Below the pieces are notes generated by a model. The model did no database searches, was not told the DNA's origin, and worked only from the letters and a program-made list of their open reading frames with translations. A stretch of DNA of 64,000 nt. It comes from Myxococcus stipitatus DSM 14675. GTDB taxonomy: Bacteria > Myxococcota > Myxococcia > Myxococcales > Myxococcaceae. Positions 8,518 to 17,300 of the stretch are shown piece after piece. The stretch's first letter is position 1. Every line of letters begins with the position of its first letter. Both the position numbers and the translations under genes were made by a program. Location: contig NC_020126.1 in assembly GCF_000331735.1 (NCBI RefSeq), forward strand, positions 4,030,001 through 4,094,000, read 5' to 3'.

Positions 8518-9618
8518 GTGCATCGCCCCCTCGTCGTCCTGTGTGTCCTGCTCGCGGTCGGATGTGCTTCGCAGTCCCGGACGTTGTCGCGCCCGGCCGA
8601 GCCGCCGCCCTTCCTCAGTCCAGCGGAGGTCATGAAGCGGATGGAGGCCTCGGCGGTGGCGTACCAGGTCGAGGGCCGGGACTCACCTCCGGGCGGGTGG
8701 GCGGACCAGCTGTGGCCGCAGCGCGTGGCGCCTCGTGATGCGCCGCGCGTGAAGGAGGAGAACGGCGAGCGCGTCGTCATCGACTGGCCGGGGAATCCTC
8801 CCGCGGTGGATGCGCTGCTGGATGAGGCCGAGCCGCACTTCGAGGCCCGGCGCTACGCGGAGGCCGCGAAGCTGTACGAGCAAGCCACGAACACCTGTCC
8901 GGACTGCTACCTCGCCTGGAACTTCCGAGGCGACGCCGCGCTCTTCTCGGGCGACGCGGCCACGGCGCTGGAGCACTACCGCCGCGCGATCCACGTCAAC
9001 CCGAACGACCATCGCTCGTGGTTCTTCCAGGGCAACGCGCTCGCGCGACTGGGCCGCTTCAAGGAGGCCCTCGACTCGTGGGCCTGGTGCCTGGTGCTCA
9101 ACCCCCGCTACGGCGTCATTCGCGACATGTTCCGCAACAACGCGGGCCTGGGAATCGCCGTCCTCGGTGAGGCCATCGTTCCGCGCGGCTACGCCGAGCG
9201 GGTGGGCGAGGGCGTCTCCGTCCAGTTCGACCCGGACCACGACCCGTCCTGGCTCGCGTTCGCCAACTGCAAGGCGCTGTGGCTGGGCGAGCCCTCTCAC
9301 CGCCAGGAGATGACGGGCTCTTCCGATGAGCGCTTCTCGACGCTGGAGGAGGTGGAGTGTCTGGGCTCGGCCCTGGTCGTCCATGGTGGCCGGAAGGAGA
9401 AGGCCGGGACCGAGCACGCCTCGGACCGCAGCCTGGAGCGGCTGACCGCCATCACCCAGGATGGCATGCTGACGGAGGCGGTGCTCTTCGAGGTGGGCAC
9501 TCGCATCCACCCCCAACTCGTCCTCACCCTCGACGACGACGTGCGCCAGCGGCTCAAGACCTACGTGCTCAAGCACGTCCTGGTGCCCGTCCCGACGGCG
9601 GGAGGCCATGACCTGTGA
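8518..9618 (+). CDS. TPR-repeat lipoprotein
   Basis: 366 residues. I chose the GTG at 8518 because it gives a short lipoprotein signal ending in the lipobox LAVGC (Cys16) and has GAAAGGG just upstream; the longer frame from a TTG at 8497 has no such support. Residues about 105-190 hold two to three TPR units (YAEAAKLYEQA, ATALEHYRRAIHVNP, FKEALDSWAWCLVLNP). The C-terminal half is unrecognised and contains a CKALWLGEPSHRQEM segment. It should be attached to a membrane facing the periplasm and act as a protein-interaction scaffold. The specific partner is unknown. It ends 24 bp from the convergent TonB-like gene. Confidence 0.75.
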   Translation: MHRPLVVLCVLLAVGCASQSRTLSRPAEPPPFLSPAEVMKRMEASAVAYQVEGRDSPPGGWADQLWPQRVAPRDAPRVKEENGERVVIDWPGNPPAVDALLDEAEPHFEARRYAEAAKLYEQATNTCPDCYLAWNFRGDAALFSGDAATALEHYRRAIHVNPNDHRSWFFQGNALARLGRFKEALDSWAWCLVLNPRYGVIRDMFRNNAGLGIAVLGEAIVPRGYAERVGEGVSVQFDPDHDPSWLAFANCKALWLGEPSHRQEMTGSSDERFSTLEEVECLGSALVVHGGRKEKAGTEHASDRSLERLTAITQDGMLTEAVLFEVGTRIHPQLVLTLDDDVRQRLKTYVLKHVLVPVPTAGGHDL

Positions 9619-9632
9619 GGGCCTGGCCTCAC
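9615..9632. terminator. Short inverted repeat between convergent genes
   Basis: gtgagg (9615-9620) and cctcac (9627-9632) form a perfect six-base stem that includes the stop codon of the TPR lipoprotein gene. No T-tract follows on either strand, so terminator activity is only a possibility. Confidence 0.3.
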
Positions 9633-9642
9633 CGCCCGCGGA

Positions 9643-10410
9643 CTACCGAGGCAGCTTGAAGCGGAGCGTGAAGACGTACGAGACGCTCGTGGCCCGTCCC
9701 TGGAAGGTCACCGGCGTGTAGCGCCGGTGGTGCAGGGAGTTGAGCGTCTCGTCGTTCATGTGCGCCAGGCCCTTGATGACGCGGCAGTCGCGCACGAGTC
9801 CCTCGCGGGTGATGACGCACTTGGCGATGAACGTCCCCTCCACGCGCGCCACGCGGGCCTGATCCGTGTACTCGAGCGGCGGGCCTTCCATGAGCACGGG
9901 CGGCGTCATGCCTCCGCCGAACGGGACGACGTCCTCACCGGTGCCCGCGCCGAAGTCGCTCGGCAAGCCCGTGATGAGCGTCCCGCTGATGACGTTGCTG
10001 TTGGGGTCGCCATCCGGGTGGCCGCCCGCGACACCCTCACCGGGCTCTCCGACGGGCGCGTTGTTGGTGTTGGACGTGGTGTCGACGGGGTCGGGCTGTG
10101 CGGGCTGCGGGTCCGCGGGGAGCGGCTGGATCTGCGTGGGGATGACATCGCGCCGAGGCTTGCGCGGCTTGGGCTGCACGGCCTGCTTCGCCTGCGCGGG
10201 GGCCGGCGCGGTGTAGCCCTTGGCCACCTGCGGACCCGGTGCGAGCTTGAGGACGAGGGGGCCGTTGAACTCCGCTTCCGGCGGCACGTCGGCGGGCCGG
10301 GCTGAGATGACGAGCACCGCACCGAACAGTCCCGCGTGGATGGCCACGGACCACCACAGCCCCAGGCCCAGACGCCCAGCTCTCTGCCGCTCGATGACTG
10401 ACTTGAACAC
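9643..10410 (-). CDS. TonB-like energy transducer
   Basis: 255 residues starting at GTG 10410, preceded by a strong GGAGGAGG site; a longer frame to 10506 is unsupported. A cytoplasmic N-terminus (FKSVIERQRAGR) is followed by one membrane helix (about 13-36), a Pro/Ala/Lys-rich periplasmic spacer (about 55-110), a Gly/Asn-rich linker, and a C-terminal TonB domain (about 165-255) with YTDQARVARVEGTF and the closing YVFTLRFKLPR. Family members draw energy from ExbB/ExbD in the inner membrane to drive TonB-dependent receptors or other outer-membrane machines; no ExbBD or receptor gene is in the window. Two Cys in the C-terminal domain (AKC, RDC) could form a disulfide. Confidence 0.85.
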   Translation of the reverse strand: MFKSVIERQRAGRLGLGLWWSVAIHAGLFGAVLVISARPADVPPEAEFNGPLVLKLAPGPQVAKGYTAPAPAQAKQAVQPKPRKPRRDVIPTQIQPLPADPQPAQPDPVDTTSNTNNAPVGEPGEGVAGGHPDGDPNSNVISGTLITGLPSDFGAGTGEDVVPFGGGMTPPVLMEGPPLEYTDQARVARVEGTFIAKCVITREGLVRDCRVIKGLAHMNDETLNSLHHRRYTPVTFQGRATSVSYVFTLRFKLPR

Positions 10411-10576
10411 GGAAGGCCTCCTCCTGCCGAAGGGCGCTCCCGGAGCTTCACCGCACCACACGGTGCCTCTCCGGCGTGGGCCTTTGGCTTTGGAGCGCCC
10501 GTCCACGCACCATTCAAACTACGCAGGTGGCGGGAGGCGATGGCCGGAGGCCGGCCATCTGTCGGTCATGATTCCG

Positions 10577-11293
10577 TCATGCCGAAGAGACTTCCATCCG
10601 GTAGCCGACGCCGCGAAGCGTGTGGATGGAGAAGCCTGAGTCGCTCGTCCAGCCCAGCTTCTTCTTCAAGCTGGAGACGAAGTTGTCCACCGTGCGCGGG
10701 TCCACCACGACGTCGCGTCCCCACACCGCGTCCAGGATTTCTCCTCGAGGAAGCGCGCGCTCGCGGTGGCGAAGCAGATAGGCCAGCAGGTCGAACTCCG
10801 TGCGCGTCAGCTCCACGGTGCCGCCGTCGGGCCGGGTCACCGTGCGGCGGCCCATGTCGAGGGAGTAGCCGCCGAACGTCGTCACCTGCGCCGGAGCGAT
10901 GCCCGCCCTGCGCACCAGCGCGCCCACGCGCGCGAGCAGCTCGCGCAGCCGGTAGGGCTTGGTGAGGTAGTCCTGGGCTCCGGCCTCGAAGCCCCGGACG
11001 ATGTCGTCCTCGAGCGAGCGCGCGGTGAGCATCATCACCAGGCTCTTCACGCCCTGCGAGCGCAGCCGGCGGCAGAAGCTGTAGCCATCCTCGCCCGGGA
11101 GCATCACGTCGAGGATGAGCAGGTCGAACTCACGCTGACGCAGGAGCGGCTCCGCGTCGCGCGCCGTGGGGGCCTCTGCGACTTCGTAGCCCTCATCCAG
11201 CAGGTTGTCCCGGAGGCCGACGCGCAGGTGCGCATCGTCCTCGACGATGAGGATGGTGGGACGGGTGGAGGAGGGTGGGGTGGGGCTGTTCAT
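10577..11293 (-). CDS. OmpR/PhoB-family response regulator
   Basis: 238 residues. The receiver domain (about 13-125) has the acidic pair ED (19-20), the phospho-acceptor Asp62 in LILDVMLPG, a Thr in MLTAR and the Lys in YLTKPY. A winged-helix DNA-binding domain follows (about 140-236), with ELTRTEFDLLAYLL, the recognition-helix region VDPRTVDNFVSSLKKKL and the closing RGVGYRM. It should be phosphorylated by the kinase encoded immediately upstream, whose stop overlaps this start (ATGA). The target promoters are unknown; the TonB-like gene 166 bp downstream in the same direction is a candidate. Confidence 0.93.
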   Translation of the reverse strand: MNSPTPPSSTRPTILIVEDDAHLRVGLRDNLLDEGYEVAEAPTARDAEPLLRQREFDLLILDVMLPGEDGYSFCRRLRSQGVKSLVMMLTARSLEDDIVRGFEAGAQDYLTKPYRLRELLARVGALVRRAGIAPAQVTTFGGYSLDMGRRTVTRPDGGTVELTRTEFDLLAYLLRHRERALPRGEILDAVWGRDVVVDPRTVDNFVSSLKKKLGWTSDSGFSIHTLRGVGYRMEVSSA

Positions 11294-13119
11294 CGACGCG
11301 GCTCGTGAAAGGTCAGCGCGAACGTAGTCCCCTCCGGCGTGGAGGAGGCAATCTGGATGTCACCATGGTGAAGCTTCATGATTTTGCGGCAAAGCGCCAG
11401 ACCCAAGCCGCTGCCGTGGACATCCTGGCCCTGGGGACTCAGGCGGTAGAAGTCCAGGAAGACGTTCTCCCACTCGTGCTCGGGGATGCCCACGCCGTTG
11501 TCGCGGAAGAGCACGGTGCAGCCATGGCCCGCAATCATCCGGGCCTGGACGGAGATGCGCACCGGGCTGCGCGTGTTGTACGCACACGCGTTGCGACCCA
11601 GGTTGGAGAAGAGCAGCCGCAGCAGGGACGGGTCCGCCTCCAGCTCCGCGTCGTCCATGTCCGTGACGAGCTCCACGGGCGCGAAGGTCGCCGAGGCCAG
11701 GTCATCCCGCAGCGGGTTGACCAGCTCTTCCAGGCGCACGTGTGAAGCGCGCAGCGTCCACCGCCCCTTGTCGATGCGGTTGAACGACAGGATGTTCTCC
11801 ACCAGGAAGTGCAGCCCGTCGGCGGCCTGGACGATGCGGGTCGGGTAGTCGCGGACCTCGGGGGCGTGGGCCAGCTTGCGCTCGAGCGTCTCGCCCATCA
11901 GCCGGATGGACGCCAGCGGCGTGCGCAGCTCATGGGAGACGGTGGCCACGAAGTCGCTCTTGAGCTCCAGGAAGCGGTACTTGCGCTGCTGGGCCACGAC
12001 GGCCAGCGCGAAGATGGCCGCGGCCAGCCCTCCACACGCGGCGACCAGCAGCGTCTTCAGGCCGTAGCGCGCCTCGATGTCCGCCTCGGCGCGCGCCCAC
12101 TCCGGAAGGTCCACGTGCACCTTCAGCTCGCGCACCGGAATCACCGCGCGCCCGCCCACCAGTCGCATGTGGCCATTCGCGCCGAACAGCCCACGCGCAA
12201 TCATGTCCTGGGTGATGGGCGCCAGCAGCTCCGCGCTGTCCACGGAGATGCCGTAGATGCCCTCTCCGCGAGGCTCCACGTACCACTGCTCTCCCACCAG
12301 CGTGGGCTCCGTCAGCTCATCGGGCATCAAGAGTCGGCCTTCGCCCGTCTCCCGCGCCCGCTCCACGAAGTCTCGCGTGGGCTCTCCCAGCAGGCGGCTC
12401 AACCGGAGGATGCGCGCCTGGAGGAAGTCGAAGTCGGCCTGCGTGAAGCTCCCGCGCTCGCGGAGCAGGTCCCTCTGGAGTCCCGCGCCCCGGCTGATGC
12501 CGCCGAACTCCTCCGGGAGCCCCTCGCGCAGCAGGGCGCGGACCAGGGGCATCGTCGAGGGGCCTCGCTGCAGGTGCTCCACGGACAGGAGCAGGAAGGG
12601 CAGCTCCTGGTCCGGAGGGAGCGGGTGCTTGGAGTGGTGGCGCAGCAGCTCCTCCACCAGCGCGGTGGCCCGGGGCAGGTTGTCCGCGACGAGCGCCGCC
12701 TCCGCCGCGCGCAGCCGCGTCACGCGGGACTCCCAGTGGGGCGGCGGGGGCCCGACGCGCAGGTGGTCGGAGAGGGTCTCGTAGAGAGCGCGCGCGGGCA
12801 TGTCCTCGCCGGCCATGGACAAGGTGTGGCGAGGGAGGAAGGGCTTGCCTCGGAACTGGAGGTAGAAGCGCTCACCGGGGGCGAGCGGGTTGTCCATCGC
12901 GGCGTGGATGGCGGGAATCTGCTCCTTGAGCTGGCGGGCGAGGACCTGGCGCAGGCTCTCGCTGGCGGCATGCCCCAGGGCATCGCGGCGGGAGCGGACC
13001 TGGGCGTGGGCGTCCTCGCGCTCCCGCGCGAAGATGCGCTGCAGGCTCACCAGCCCCCAACCGAGGGCGAGGAGCCCGAAACCCAAGGCCACGAGCGTGG
13101 GAAGGAGCCGGCGCAGCAT
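11290..13119 (-). CDS. Membrane sensor histidine kinase partnered with the adjacent response regulator
   Basis: 609 residues. A first membrane helix (about 5-25) and a second one (about 350-372) bracket a periplasmic sensor region of over 300 residues with no recognised domain. The cytoplasmic part has a HisKA domain with phospho-His396 in VSHELRTPLASI, an N-box (NLGRNACAYN), and G-boxes (DNGVGIP, GSGLGLALC). It therefore senses an extracytoplasmic signal and phosphorylates the OmpR-type regulator encoded next (overlap ATGA). The long novel sensor domain means the ligand cannot be guessed. The gene is divergent from the PLP gene at 13342, with a 222-bp intergenic region for both promoters. 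Confidence 0.92.
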   Translation of the reverse strand: MLRRLLPTLVALGFGLLALGWGLVSLQRIFAREREDAHAQVRSRRDALGHAASESLRQVLARQLKEQIPAIHAAMDNPLAPGERFYLQFRGKPFLPRHTLSMAGEDMPARALYETLSDHLRVGPPPPHWESRVTRLRAAEAALVADNLPRATALVEELLRHHSKHPLPPDQELPFLLLSVEHLQRGPSTMPLVRALLREGLPEEFGGISRGAGLQRDLLRERGSFTQADFDFLQARILRLSRLLGEPTRDFVERARETGEGRLLMPDELTEPTLVGEQWYVEPRGEGIYGISVDSAELLAPITQDMIARGLFGANGHMRLVGGRAVIPVRELKVHVDLPEWARAEADIEARYGLKTLLVAACGGLAAAIFALAVVAQQRKYRFLELKSDFVATVSHELRTPLASIRLMGETLERKLAHAPEVRDYPTRIVQAADGLHFLVENILSFNRIDKGRWTLRASHVRLEELVNPLRDDLASATFAPVELVTDMDDAELEADPSLLRLLFSNLGRNACAYNTRSPVRISVQARMIAGHGCTVLFRDNGVGIPEHEWENVFLDFYRLSPQGQDVHGSGLGLALCRKIMKLHHGDIQIASSTPEGTTFALTFHEPRR

Positions 13120-13341
13120 GCGGAGTCGCTGCGGTGACTATGGCACAGCCCGTGGGTTCGGGAGACCTTTCACCTGCCCTGGGGGGCAAGAGGAGTGTCC
13201 CCAGCGGGCGGACGGGCGGCCTCGCGGTCCACGACCGGACAGCCCGAGCGGTGGGGGGCTGGCCAGGAGGGCACGAGGGTGCCGAGCTTGCGTCGTGGGC
13301 CCGAGGCGTCCACACGGGCCTTTGCGGAGGGAGGTCCGCCC

Positions 13342-14082
13342 ATGCGCTTTCCGCTGTCGCGGCTGTCTCCCGCTGGACCGGTGGTGCTTTGGGGCGGTGA
13401 ACTTCCCTCCGGCGGGCTCAAATATCTGACCTTCTCCCGCTACCTCGAGACCGTCCCCGAGGGGATGCGGGGGCTGGTGGAGCTGTCGGGTTCGTCTTCG
13501 TCGCTCGCGCTCGATGCCCTGGGCCGGGAGCGGGGACTGCCCGTGCTCGCGCTGACCGACACGGCCGGCGCCGCCTACCTGCGAGGGCAGGGGTTTGGCG
13601 GCGAGGTGCGCACCGTCCACCTCCTGTCCGAGGCCTGGGAGGTCGCCCTGGGCTACGAACGTCAGGGGTGGTGCTGGCCCCGTCAGCTCTCCAACGGCGC
13701 GCTGATCGGGTGCGTGGAGGGCTGGGCCACCGAGCTGCGTGACTTCGTGCGGGATGCCTTCCCGTCGGTGCGCCTGGTGGTGAGCGGCTTCGGCACGGGC
13801 GCGACGGTGGTGGGGCTGCACCGCGCCTTCACGCCCCTGGGCTACGAGGTGGTGGGCCTCCAGCCCGCGAAGGGCTGTTCGCTCCCGGGCTGGCGGCGGT
13901 GGCTGGAGCAGAACCTGGGCGAGGCCGACCTCTTCCACCCGCACCGCGAGGAGGTGGTGCTGGAGGCGGTCGACCCGAAGCACTCGGATGGGCTCGCCGC
14001 GCTCCTCTCCTACGCGCGCAAGGAGGCGCGACCGGAGGAGGTGCTCATCATCGCCCACAACGCGCGCCCACCGTTTGGCTGA
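13342..14082 (+). CDS. Short fold-type II PLP-dependent enzyme-like protein (cysteine synthase/ACC deaminase superfamily)
   Basis: 246 residues from the ATG at 13342, which has a strong GGAGGGAGG site nine bases upstream; the frame stays open to 13195 but that part looks non-coding. Lys27 in SGGLKYLTF sits where the superfamily has its Schiff-base lysine, ELSGSSSSLALDALG replaces the usual SSGN-x-G substrate loop, and GFGTGATVVG matches the PLP phosphate-binding Gly/Thr loop. The protein is much shorter than typical members (about 300-350 residues) and lacks the canonical Asn of the substrate loop. It may be a specialised or degenerate enzyme. There is no biosynthetic neighbour to indicate the substrate. 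Confidence 0.7.
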   Translation: MRFPLSRLSPAGPVVLWGGELPSGGLKYLTFSRYLETVPEGMRGLVELSGSSSSLALDALGRERGLPVLALTDTAGAAYLRGQGFGGEVRTVHLLSEAWEVALGYERQGWCWPRQLSNGALIGCVEGWATELRDFVRDAFPSVRLVVSGFGTGATVVGLHRAFTPLGYEVVGLQPAKGCSLPGWRRWLEQNLGEADLFHPHREEVVLEAVDPKHSDGLAALLSYARKEARPEEVLIIAHNARPPFG

Positions 14083-14305
14083 GGCACATCCGACCCCCAT
14101 CCGCAATCACGTCCCGCAGCCCCGCATTCTTTGAAAGTAGGGTCGAGAAAGAAGTGAAAGCCTGCTTTGCGGGTGGGGTCCGGGGCGAAGTTTAGGGGGA
14201 CCTATTGTGCTGATAACAAAATAGTAAATAACCTCTGGACGCCCCCAACCGAGCAGGCGTCCCGGTGTGGGCTTCCCTAATCCCCCCGAAAAGAGGTCGT
14301 CGTTC

Positions 14306-17300
14306 ATGAAGCGTCTCTGGATGGGCACGGTAAGCGCTGTGCTCGCCGTGCTGATGTGGTCTCCCCAGGCACAAGCGAGAGAAGTCGCTGTTGATGCCTT
14401 CCTGCGCGCTCCGGCGGATCGTTCCCTGCCGAGCTCCGCGGCGAATGCTTCCCAGCGCGGACTGCGAATCAACAGCGTGGAAGGGCGCCTGGGCGTCCCC
14501 ACCTTCGTGTTCCGCGAGCCCGCACTGAACGTGGGTTCCGTGGCGGCGAAGGCCTCGCGTCCGGTGACGAAGTCCAGCGCGAACCAGGCGGCGCGTGAGC
14601 ACCTGCGTGGCGTGGCGGACCTCTACCGCATGGGTAACGCGGACGTGGATGGCGCGGAGCTGCGTCAGGTCCACCTGCCCAATGACTCGCGTGGCGCGGT
14701 GATCGCGACCTACGGCCGTCGGGTCAACGGCATCGAGGTCTTCCGCAGTGAGGTGAAGGTGGTGATGGACGCCAGCCAGCAGCTGGTGGCCATCGCGGGC
14801 TACCTGCCTCCGCGGCTGCAGGACGACGAGAAGAACGCCATGGCGTCGGCGTTCCGCGTCTCGGCGCCGCAGGCCATCTCCACGGCGTTCCAGGACATGA
14901 CCGGCTCCGCCCTGGACACCCGGGCGCTGGCGCCCGCGGGCACGAACGGCGACTACAGCAAGTACCGGGTGGAGCAGTCGCTCCTGGCGACGCACGGCTT
15001 CGGTGAGGCGCCGCGCTCGAAGAAGATCCTCTTCCCGATGCCGGACGGGTTGGTCCCGGCGTACTACGTGGAAGTCAACGCCGGGCCGGCGCACAACCCG
15101 GAGGCTTCGTACAAGGCCTACGTCATCAGCGCCCGGGACGGCTCGACGCTTCTCAAGCACGACCTGACCGCGCACGAGCAGTTCACGTACAAGGTGTGGG
15201 CGGACCCCGCGACGAAGATTCCGTACGACGGTCCCCAGGGCGACGGCCCCACGCCGCACCCGACGGGCAACCCGGACGGCTATCAGGCTCCGCTGAACGT
15301 GGAGCCCAACCTGGTGACGCTGCAGAACTTCCCGTTCAGCCGCAATGATCCGTGGCTTCCGGCGAACGCGACGGAGACGCGGGGCAACAACGTCGACGCG
15401 TACGCGGACCTGGCGGGCGGCGATGGCTACCAGGAAGGGTTCGACCTGCGTGCGCCGCTGAGCAACGCGGCGGACCGGGAGTTCGACTACCGCTTCGATT
15501 TGACCAAGCTCGCCTCGTTCAGCGTGACGCAGCGGCAGTCGGCGGTGGTCAACCTGTTCTACGTCACCAACTTCCTCCACGACTGGTTCTACGACGCGGG
15601 CTTCGACGAGGCCTCCGGCAACGCCCAGATGAGCAACTTCGGGCGGGGTGGCTTGGAGGGCGACGGCATGCGCGCGGAGGCGCAGGACTCCGGCGGCCGG
15701 AACAACGCCAACATGTCGACGCCGGCGGATGGCGCGCGTCCTCGCATGCAGCAGTACATCTTCGACGGCGCGGGGGAGCTCGTCGTGACGGCGCCGGCGG
15801 ACCTCCAGGGTTCACCGGAGATCCGGACCGCGAGCTTCGGCCCGCTGGCGTTTGACTTGTCCGGCGAGTTCGCCGTGCCGCCCACGGATTCGAACGTGGA
15901 CAAGGCCAGGTGGCTGCGTGAGGGCTGCACCAACCAGGCTGGAGCCGACCCGTATGGCGGCGCGCAGGTGTTCACCGGGAAGATCGCCCTCATCGAGCGT
16001 GGGACGTGCGGCTTCGCGTACAAGACCTATAACGCGATGCGAGCTGGCGCGAAGGCGGTCATCGTCACCAACAGCGCCACGGGTGAGTTCGGAGGCATGG
16101 CGGCCTCGAATGTCCCGGCGATCGACAACGCCATCACCATCCCGGCGCTGATCGTGCGCAAGGCGGTGGGTGATGCCTGGCGCACCCGGTTGGCCACGGG
16201 CCCCGTCGAGGGGCGGATGCTGCGGGACCTGGAGCGTGACGGCACGCTCGACAACCAGATCATCGCGCACGAGTGGGGTCACTACATCTCCAACCGCCTC
16301 ATCGGAAACGCCTCGGGCCTGACGAACAACCAGGGTCGCGCGATGGGCGAGGGATGGGGTGACTTCCACGGCCTGCTGATGTCGGTCCGCGCCGAGGACG
16401 TGAGCCGCCCGGGCAACGCGAACTGGCAGGGGGTCTACGGCATGGCCGGCTTCACCCAGAGCGGGGCTCGGAACCAGGGCTACTACTGGGGCATCCGCCG
16501 TGTTCCGTACACCACGGACATGACCAAGAACGGCCTGACGCTCAAGCACATCCAGGACGGCACGCCGCTGCCGAGCCACCCGGTGTCGAGTGGCGAGACC
16601 GGGACGACCAACGCGCAAGTGCACAGCTCCGGCGAGATCTGGGCCACGATGCTGTGGGAGTGCTACGCCAGCTTGCTGAACGCTCACCCCTTCGCTGAAG
16701 CCCAGGACCGGATGAAGCGGTACCTGGTCGCCTCCTACAAGGCCACGCCGTCCCAGCCCACCTTCCTGGAGGCTCGTGACGCGGTCCTGGCCGTCGCCGC
16801 CGCCGCGGACCCGGCGGACTACCAGCGCTTCCTGGCGGCCTTCGCCAAGCGCGGCGCCGGTCTGGGGGCTCGGGTGGCTGATCGCGACAGCTCGGACCAC
16901 ATCGGCGTGGTGGAGAGCTACTCGACGGGCAAGTTCCTCGAGGTGGTGAGCATCTCGCTGGATGACACGGTTGCCGGCTGCGACAAGGACGGCGTGCTGG
17001 ACGCGGGCGAGACGGGTCTGCTCCGCGTGACGGTGCGCAACCTGGGCTCCACGGACCTGAGCGGCGTGACGGCGAACGTGGCCTCCAACGGTTCGAGCAC
17101 GGGCGTCGAGGCGGTGATTGGCGACAGCCTCTCGTTCGGCAACATCGCGCGCGGGGCGACGGCCACCGCCACGGTGTCAGTGCAGTTGAACGCGGCTCCG
17201 ACGCCCGCCGGTGCGCTGGCGGAGCTGGGTGTGGACATCACGTTCCCGGGCTTCCCGCGGTCGAACCCCGACAACGCGGACCTCGTCCGGGCGTTCCGCG

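Noticed and set aside
9727..10305. Forward open frame opposite the TonB-like gene
   Set aside because: Antisense shadow; no start context, product Arg/Gly/Asp-rich only.
11809..13137. Long forward open frame opposite the sensor kinase
   Set aside because: Antisense shadow of a confidently identified kinase; composition typical of GC-rich reverse frames.
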